Translations under genes and position numbers: made by a program | The notes under the pieces: model-generated | Told to the model about the DNA's origin: nothing | The model's input: only the letters and a program-made list of their open reading frames with translations | Database searches by the model: none | DNA from: Hirsutella rhossiliensis | Taxonomy: Eukaryota; Ascomycota; Sordariomycetes; Hypocreales; Ophiocordycipitaceae | DNA: 64,000 bases | NCBI RefSeq assembly: GCF_020360975.1 | Contig: NW_025408684.1 | Location: forward strand, 1,240,001 to 1,304,000 | Direction of reading: 5' to 3' | In this document: positions 57,901-64,000 of the stretch, in pieces | Layout: every line of letters begins with the position of its first letter | How positions within the stretch are numbered: the first letter of the stretch is position 1

Positions 57901-59320
57901 TTTCATAACGAACCAGTCTGGAGCTGCAGATGTCTAGCAACGGGCCAACCGTCTGATTGACGAGGTCGCTATTCCCAACATTTCTGTGCCCAAGGAGTCT
58001 GGTCCAAGTCACGAGGACAGGGATGGATACCATGAGACTCGGGCTCTGAACCACCTGTACCAAAAGCTGCAGGAACTCGGCGCTGGCCGCGTCGGGAGGG
58101 ACCTTGGAGAACTTGCGTTCAAAGTAGTCACCGAGGGACGAGAGCATCTGAGGAAGCGTCAGCGTGTACGAAGCAGGTTCGCAGCCGTGAAGATCGCATA
58201 CCTCAGACAGTTTCTTGACGATCTGATACCTGTCCTCATCAATGTCTGCGGGGTCCACCACTGCCCACTCAAAGAGCCCCTTGCACAGTTGGACGGAGGC
58301 GCCGCTGTACATGGGGGCTACGAGCTGCAGGAACTCTTCGTCATTGAAGTTCGCCCGGCCGTAGAGAGAGTGAAGGGCTTCCAAGGCCGCCTAGCAAGTC
58401 GTGTCAATAGAAGCCGAGCTCGTCCCGGAGATGCAGCGCGTTACCTTTTGAACATCAATGTGAGGTGAAGCCAAGCCGGCGGTCATGACAGTGACGCATT
58501 GCGCAGCGGCTATGGCTTTTGGTATGGCCCACGGCATGAGTGATAGGAGGACCGAAAAGCCCTTGATGGTGCAGGTCTTGACCTCGTCATTATCCTTGGC
58601 ATGGGCGTTGATGCAATAGCCGAGAAATTCCGAGATGCGGCTGAGCCATCCCTCATGGCCATGCCGCACATCCGGGCCAGGCTGGCGATTCGGGAAGGAC
58701 TCGGTCAAGACGGCCGCGGGAGTGAAGATTTCGACGCACGCCTTACTAAGAACGCCTTCTCTCATCGCGACGACCGAGTCGTCCCCAGCAAAGACCTCGT
58801 CGGACAGAGTCTCGAGAACGAACATGACAAGCTCCTTGTGGGCGGCCGAGTCCTGCACCTGCCATAGCTGGACGAGCATGGCATCCATGTCCATCCACTC
58901 GGCTCCCCAGCACCGCTTTGCCACCTCGACCCAGAGCTGGGCCGTCTTATTCCTGAGATAGGCTGGATCCTCGCGCGAGATGGCCTGGCTAAGCTCCAGC
59001 ACCCAACCTCGCAGAGCGGCAGCCTGCTCTTGGCTGTACGTGGACCAGCTGTATCGTATTGCGTGCTCGAGGAGGGACAGGGCGTAGTGGCGAACAACGG
59101 GAGGACGAGTCTTGTCGGAGGCCAGCCTATACCCCTGGAAGGGCGCCTCGGGGACGTCCTTGACTTCTTCCAAGAACGACTGGGCCTGCCTGCGAGAATC
59201 GTTTCCCGATGAAGGGCTGTGCACCACCTCGAGAGCCTCGTGCATTTTCAACAGCATGTCCACAACTCCTCCGTTGCTCGAGGTGCCCTCGGGAGGCAGG
59301 GCGCCTCCGTTGACAGCCAT
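54922..59320 (-). CDS. MSN5: MSN5 / exportin-5-type karyopherin
   Basis: My model has nine exons (59320-58445, 58390-57682, 57628-57513, 57467-57396, 57330-57106, 57049-56946, 56886-56628, 56556-55752, 55682-54922), 1308 aa, in frame throughout. The N-terminus is exportin-like ([39 protein letters not shown]). Later come [87 protein letters not shown] and [19 protein letters not shown]. Msn5 exports phosphorylated cargo such as transcription factors with Ran-GTP; the animal orthologue carries pre-miRNA. The 45-nt intron (57,512-57,468) is the least certain. The intron 55,751-55,683 is 69 nt and stop-free. Confidence 0.88.
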
Positions 59321-60434
59321 GACCTGTGCGCCAAAACCGAGAGGGCCAGATGACGGGAGGGAGTTGCGGCTCGAAAGGGAGACGACGTAAGCGGGAGCCT
59401 CGTGGCGGCGGCAGGCAGACGACCTCGAATGTCTTCAGAGCGGGAGAAACCTTGGTCAAGACATGAGCCACCGCGTGGAGAGAGGAGGCCAGAGGATGCC
59501 AGAGGGTAGCAGGTCTCGCAATGTCGGGCGAGAGTCGACGTGCAGGCGGCGGGACGATATTTAGCGGCGGGAGCGAGTTGCGAGGAGGTTGCTGTGCGAA
59601 CCGGGTGGCGACGAGAAGAAGAGTTCGGAGGATGTGCCGACGAGTGTTGAGTCAGTACTACTGAGAGTCGATATTGGGGGGGACCAGGACAAGCAAAAAG
59701 GAGCAAAAAAAGACAAGACGGCGAGCTTGAGATTTGTTATCGAAGAGGCGAGCAGCCTTGTTTAGAGTGGAAGCAATAATTAGTTAGACGTATACCAGGA
59801 ACAGCCGGGTGCAGGCTGGAAAGGACTACCATGTGTCTTCAGGTCCTGTGTACTTGAATTCTCACCTGATCTCGAAGCAGGCTCAGGTGCTGGGTTACAG
59901 CGATTAGAACAGACACCTTGTAGAAGGTACGGAGTAGGTACGGATGCTGTAATGGTAGCTCCAGCAGCGGGTACAGTGGGTGTACGGTGGGCCGCTGCTC
60001 GACGTACAGGGGTTGAGGTGCTGTCCGCCGCCAACTGCTGTGCCCATTTCCCTCCGCCGCCCCTCACTGCTCGAGCACCAACGGTCTGGAATCTGTGCGT
60101 GGGTACTACCTACCTAGTACCAAGTACCTACCTGGGCACTACCTGGATTTGAGAGCAGCTCAATCAATCAATCTCTCGTTGAAGTTGGCATCAACCACTT
60201 GAAGCCATGGGATAATTAAAGCATCTCCGAAAACATGAAGATTGCAAATGTGCCTTCAAGGCCTGGATGCTCGAAAGCTGGCCACCCTTTGATTTGCAGT
60301 CCATTGGCCAGCGCCAGAGCTGTAGACTCGTTTGCAACCTCCAATCCTGAGGCCGAGCTAGAAAATACAAGACATGAGGTCTTGACTTTTCAACGACATG
60401 ACGACGGCGTTTGTAATCTGATCAATGATAGCCC
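59321..60434. promoter_or_regulatory. MSN5 promoter / DPH7 downstream region
   Basis: 1.1 kb. TACCTACCTAGTACCAAGTACC words lie at 60,105-60,135. A 150-codon minus frame (59,248-59,706) overlaps the MSN5 start but reads Ser/Pro/His-rich without resemblance to a family. Confidence 0.45.
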
Positions 60435-61648
60435 TCACCCGCGATGCTCCCACAAGCACAGCAACTTGTCGTAGAAGCTCGTTGACACGCATCGGAGGGC
60501 CTCGCCGTCCGCCGCCGCCACGCAGTCCGAGGCATAGTTCATGCTCTTGTGCTCCTCGAACCGCGCTACAATCGTGCAGGACCAATGCAAGCCATCTGTC
60601 TCGCTCGCCAGCTCCACCAGTCTAGCCCCTGCGTGCATGCAAGAGGCCAGGATCCGGACTCGCCATTGACCGTCGCCTCGGAGCCGCGCGTCGACCAGGC
60701 CCAGCCGCCAGACGCCCCCCCCAAGGTTCTTTTCGCACACGAGGCGCATCCGCCTTGTCCCGTGCGACTGATCGAGGTCGTGGATGGCAAAGACGCGAAA
60801 ATGGTCATCGTAACTGCCTGTGACTACCAGCCGGCCGCCGTCTGCGGCATGGAGAGAAAGGGGCAGAATCGCCGTGACTCCGGCATCGTGATGGCCCTTG
60901 ACAGTCACGGGCCCGTAGGGTATCTCGAGCCTTGCGGAAGACGAGGTGTATCGCAGCGAGGAATCATCTCCACCGCAATAGACCGTCAAGGACTGCCCGT
61001 CGGCGTCCAATGCGGTTGCTGTCGTCGGAGGCGACCAAGCAACGGACCAAGCCTCTAGCGAATTCCGAATGTCGAGGTCGGTGAATCCCCGGATCGTCCA
61101 GTCTTGGCCCAAGTGGAGTAATCTGGCGAGTCCATTGGAAGTTGTTACTGCAATCACGTCTCTGAGAACAGGGTGCCAGCTGCATTGCAGGAACAGGACG
61201 TCATCTGCCAGATCTCGACACCTGCTCGTGGCGAGGTGGCGCAGTGGCGCCGTCGAGTTAAGAGAGGGATCCAGACAGAAGATGGCCAGCGTCCCTGTGC
61301 TGGACACGACGGCCAGGATGCCCGGATGGTCGCGTTGCCGCGGGTGGAAGCGCAGATCCAAGAGAGCAGATGGCTGGAGAACAGTCTGAACCTCGATGCT
61401 GGCAGGCGCCCGAGTCAGTAACGTGAGCGTGAGTTGCTGCCGCGGCGACGAAAGACTCACGGCTGATGGCCGTCGATGCGGAAGACGATCAAACTACCGT
61501 CCCGGCCCTGGGGAGCCCCGGCGGCAGCGTCTTGTTGATGGAGGTTGTACGTGCCCACCAGGAAGTAGGCCGAGTTGGAGGGAGAGAATTGCAGGCAGCT
61601 CGGGGGCAGCTCCAGCGTCAGGGACGCCTTGGACACGAGCGTGTCCAT
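60435..61648 (-). CDS. DPH7: DPH7 diphthine methyl ester hydrolase, WD40
   Basis: Two exons (61648-61461, 61398-60435) give 383 aa. Exon 1 starts MDTLVSKASLTLELPPSCLQ and ends in FRIDGHQ. Exon 2 carries WD40 blades: LLDLRFHPRQ, WHPVLRDVIAVTTSNGLARL, AWSVAWSPP, YCGGDDSSLRYT, HHDAGVTAILPL, VVTGSYDDHFRVFAI and the C-terminal STSFYDKLLCLWEH. The GSYDD and VSTSFYDxxLCLW segments are typical of Dph7/WDR85/Rrt2. It removes a methyl group from methylated diphthine on eEF2, allowing Dph6 to finish diphthamide. The frame upstream of exon 2 is open through the intron, which can mislead a one-exon prediction starting MSLSSPRQQ. Confidence 0.88.
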
Positions 61649-62369
61649 GGCCAAGCACAGCGCCCAGCGATGCTCTTCAGAGGCCTCACGAGAAACGACG
61701 CGTGGTGGGGCTCTTGAGCATACCGTGCCCCGTACACTGTATGCAGATCTTCCACACCGGCACTCCGCATCCGCAGCAGTCTTTCACGAGCCGGAGTCGC
61801 GCGGATCGGGCTGGCTCTGTTTTCTTTTCGTCTCCCGGACCCGGTCCCGGTCCTGGTCGACGCCCATGCACGGGGAACGGGTACAAGTGATTGGCGGCTG
61901 GAGGCGGCGGGCACCCGCTACGAGGACCGTGCCATGTTCTGACATGCCTTGTTGAAGCCTCACAGACTCGCACAAACGCGGTCTTGGCGGCTCGCACAAA
62001 GCACGGTACGCGGTTCCCATTTGCCGCCCTTGTCGACGGCGACGGCGGAATCCTCGAGGACCAAGTAAGTACAAGCTTGACCAAGGATCCAAAGTCTTTT
62101 GCTGGCCGTATGCCTCTTGTGGCAGCTGGCCTCACTCACGTGTTGCGGCCTGGCATCTCAAAATCATCCACTGCCAAAGCAGCCAGCCAACGCTCGTGCA
62201 TCCGGCACTCAAGTTCTCAACCGTCGTGTCGCGTGGCAGTTGCGGCTCTCTGTGCGACTTCGGCCGCTTCTCCTGTCGAATCACAACCCCAGCCGCTGCT
62301 TCCTTTTGCCCCGCCACGACGAGTCTCCGTTTCACTGTGCAACGACCCTGCTCTTCCCGCACGCAAACC
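61649..62369. promoter_or_regulatory. Divergent promoter region DPH7 / DUF1917
   Basis: 721 bp between outward-reading genes. A CCCGGTCCCGGTCC run at 61,838-61,855 is the only repeat seen. Frames up to about 180 codons overlap the neighbouring genes and look like shadows. Confidence 0.45.
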
Positions 62370-63477
62370 ATGATGGACCTTGACGATTCGGATTTTTATG
62401 GTACGCATGTCACGCAACTTTGCCCCCCCTTCTTCTCCAAGGAGACAAGAACACTTCTTAGCTAAGCGACTACAGGCGAAGAGGACCTGAAGCAACATCT
62501 TGATCATCGGGTTGACGACTTCAACGTCGACCAGTGGGCTCGTGCCCAGAGCATCAACCCCGGACATCCGCAGCCGCAGACAAACTTCGCCGAACACGCT
62601 GCCCGCCTTCACAATCCGTATGCCGGCGTGTCCTACGCATGGCAGTTGACTGAGACGGTCGACGACTTCTTGGCCCGGCTGCCTCCGGCCACGACCGTCC
62701 AGGGCGAAACCCTTCCCTGGATATTTATCTGCAACCCGTACATACCACGGCTCCAGAGGCGCCACAGCGATGGCGGCTGCCTCAAGGCAAACGAGGACGA
62801 GGCTCCGGTCGAGGAGAACAGTCAGCTACAGATGGTAGTCCAAGGCGGCATGGAGAGGCTCGAGCTCGTGTCGAACTTGCGAGAAAGGATGGAGCAGGTA
62901 GGCAAAAGCCAGACGGTCATCAGAAAGGAGATGATCAAGGAGGCGAAGCAAGCTACACTGGATATTTTGAACCTGGCCCACGCAGCAAAGGTTGGCACGG
63001 GCAAGGTGCGTGTGCCCCGCGGCCCCCAACGCACCGCCTCGCCTGGTTGACAGCCGCCCTTGTGCAGTGGCTGTTGTTTTGCCAGCCTGCAGACGTCAAC
63101 GAGATCTGGGAGCTGGTGGCAAAGGCTACTGCCAACAACGAGCTCGGCATTGCCGCCAAAGTCGCCCCGCGCTCGCCGGACCAGGACCAGAGAAAAGACC
63201 GCCTCGTCTGCGTCTACACGGCCGACTTCCACGACAAGGCCGACGTTGGCCGCGTTCTGCAGAGACTGAGGGAGCTGAGGCTGGTGGAGTCCAGGGCTCG
63301 GCCCATCTACTACAAGCCAGGTGAGTCACCCATAGTTAGCTCGCGTTGGGGGACAGGGGCCAGGCCGAGGGATGCAGCTCACCGACAGCGCCAGATATTT
63401 TCACGTACATTGGCATTTCCCAGGGAAATCCCTGGGGCCTCAGCGCCTCCATCTATACTTCCCGAGATGTCTTTTGA
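62370..63477 (+). CDS. DUF1917 / BLES03-family protein
   Basis: Four exons (62370-62400, 62476-63005, 63068-63320, 63395-63477) give 298 aa. The first exon codes only MMDLDDSDFY plus one base. The body has NPYAGVSYAWQLTETVDDFLARLPP, PWIFICNPYIP, a helical region ILNLAHAAKVGTGKWLLFC across the splice, EIWELVAKATANNELGIAAKVAP, RLVCVYTADFHDKADVGRVL, and the last exon DIFTYIGISQGNPWGLSASI. This matches the DUF1917 (UPF0696, C11orf68/BLES03) fold, related to eIF4E-like structure, with no settled biochemical role. A second ATG directly follows the first. It converges with MAK3. Confidence 0.83.
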
Positions 63478-63796
63478 TGGGGGTGATGATGGGTATTCTG
63501 AAATCAACTCATCGTGACCGTCGCCAGACTCGTCGCCGTTTGCACCAGTGCCTATGTCAAGCAACTTGTTTTTCCACAGGTGAAAGCGAACAATGAGGGC
63601 TGTGACCGACCAGAAGGTCTAGGAGGGATATACGCGACCAAGAGGTGGGCGCTATTCAGATAAAAATGAAGAAAAGAAATCCCAAGGGGTGCGAGTCCCA
63701 ACGCCTGTATCCAATGCTGCTCCATTCAATGCCGCCTTTAATGACGCTTAAAACGAGAGAATTTGAGAGTTGACGAGAGAAAAAGAGACGATGAAT
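63478..63796. other. Convergent 3' region DUF1917 / MAK3
   Basis: 319 bp between two stop codons; nothing beyond 3' UTR-like DNA is seen. Confidence 0.45.
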
Positions 63797-64000
63797 TCAG
63801 AGGATTGCTTGGTCGTCGAAAGAATCGGGACTGGCGTCCGGGTCCGGAGCTTTCAGCGGGAGAACGAGCCGGTAGGCACTGTTGCCGTTGAGATAGTACC
63901 GATGCAGCTTCTTGGATCGCAGGAAGCCAAGCCGCTGGTAGAGCCGCATGGCCGGGAGGTTGGTCTCTTCTGTCTCCAGGACAATCTCATCGGCGTTGCG
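63797..64000 (-). CDS. MAK3: NatC catalytic subunit MAK3/NAA30, C-terminal part (truncated by window)
   Basis: The minus strand from the window edge reads 67 residues then [42 protein letters not shown] and [10 protein letters not shown], then a short acidic tail. The ETEETNxxAMRLYxxLGFxRxKxLxRYYLNGxxAYRL signature is that of the GNAT catalytic subunit of NatC, which acetylates N-termini of Met-Leu/Ile/Phe/Trp type. The acetyl-CoA loop and the rest of the gene lie to the right of the window. Confidence 0.85.
   Translation of the reverse strand, partial: RNADEIVLETEETNLPAMRLYQRLGFLRSKKLHRYYLNGNSAYRLVLPLKAPDPDASPDSFDDQAIL

Noticed and set aside
61375..61460. One-exon start MSLSSPRQQ for DPH7
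   Set aside because: This is the intron read through. Splicing 61,461 to 61,398 joins the N-terminal blade, with branch site CTGAC and acceptor CAG.

Overview
This window is nuclear DNA of a filamentous ascomycete, most likely a Sordariomycete of the order Hypocreales. The genes are split by short introns of about 45-130 nt with GT...AG ends and CTAAC/CTGAC-like branch sites. Typical ascomycete proteins are present: a Pmk1/Fus3-type MAP kinase, a Zn(II)2Cys6 regulator, an Msn5 exportin and an SR/RGG-type Gbp2. The left end carries the mark of repeat-induced point mutation (RIP). No species is claimed.

Layout. Bases 1 to about 10,960 are an AT-rich, gene-free block of RIP-destroyed transposable elements. 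I can recognise: a minus-strand Ty3/gypsy pol remnant at the left edge; an LTR-like direct repeat pair (4396-4673 and 7170-7440) flanking a stop-riddled gag-like frame; a plus-strand chromovirus 3' end with integrase tail, chromodomain, polypurine tract and probable 3' LTR (about 7445-9495); and a 1.2-kb segment present twice (5975-7171 and 9497-11220). The second copy is split by an intact 510-bp inverted-repeat element with a perfect 8-bp target duplication. The mutated DNA stops about 390 bp before the stop codon of the first host gene.

Bases 11,351-64,000 are ordinary gene-rich euchromatin with 18 supported genes plus one weak candidate. In order: SGD1/NOM1 (-), SRP14 (+), GBP2-like RNA-binding protein (-), COQ9 (+), SMC6 (-), ECD/SGT1-family (+), an unrecognised kinase-like protein (-), TAN1 (-), pyruvate decarboxylase (-), ERV1 (-), HEM4 (+), an OXR1-type TLD protein (-), the Pmk1/Fus3 MAPK (-), SEC24 (-), a 100-aa membrane protein (+), a Zn2Cys6 factor (-), MSN5 (-), DPH7 (-), a DUF1917 protein (+), and the 3' end of MAK3/NAA30 (-) running off the right edge.

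These genes do not form one pathway. They are housekeeping functions: ribosome biogenesis, protein targeting, COPII traffic, tRNA and diphthamide modification, ubiquinone and haem synthesis, mitochondrial import, genome maintenance, nuclear export, fermentation and signalling. I see no secondary-metabolite cluster, CRISPR array, rRNA or tRNA gene. The most noteworthy material is the RIP block and its young inserted element. Next come unusual splicing features (an 8-nt exon, introns whose length is a multiple of three and which lack stops) and a few uncharacterised proteins. Exon coordinates were derived by hand from splice sites and frame and need transcript confirmation.
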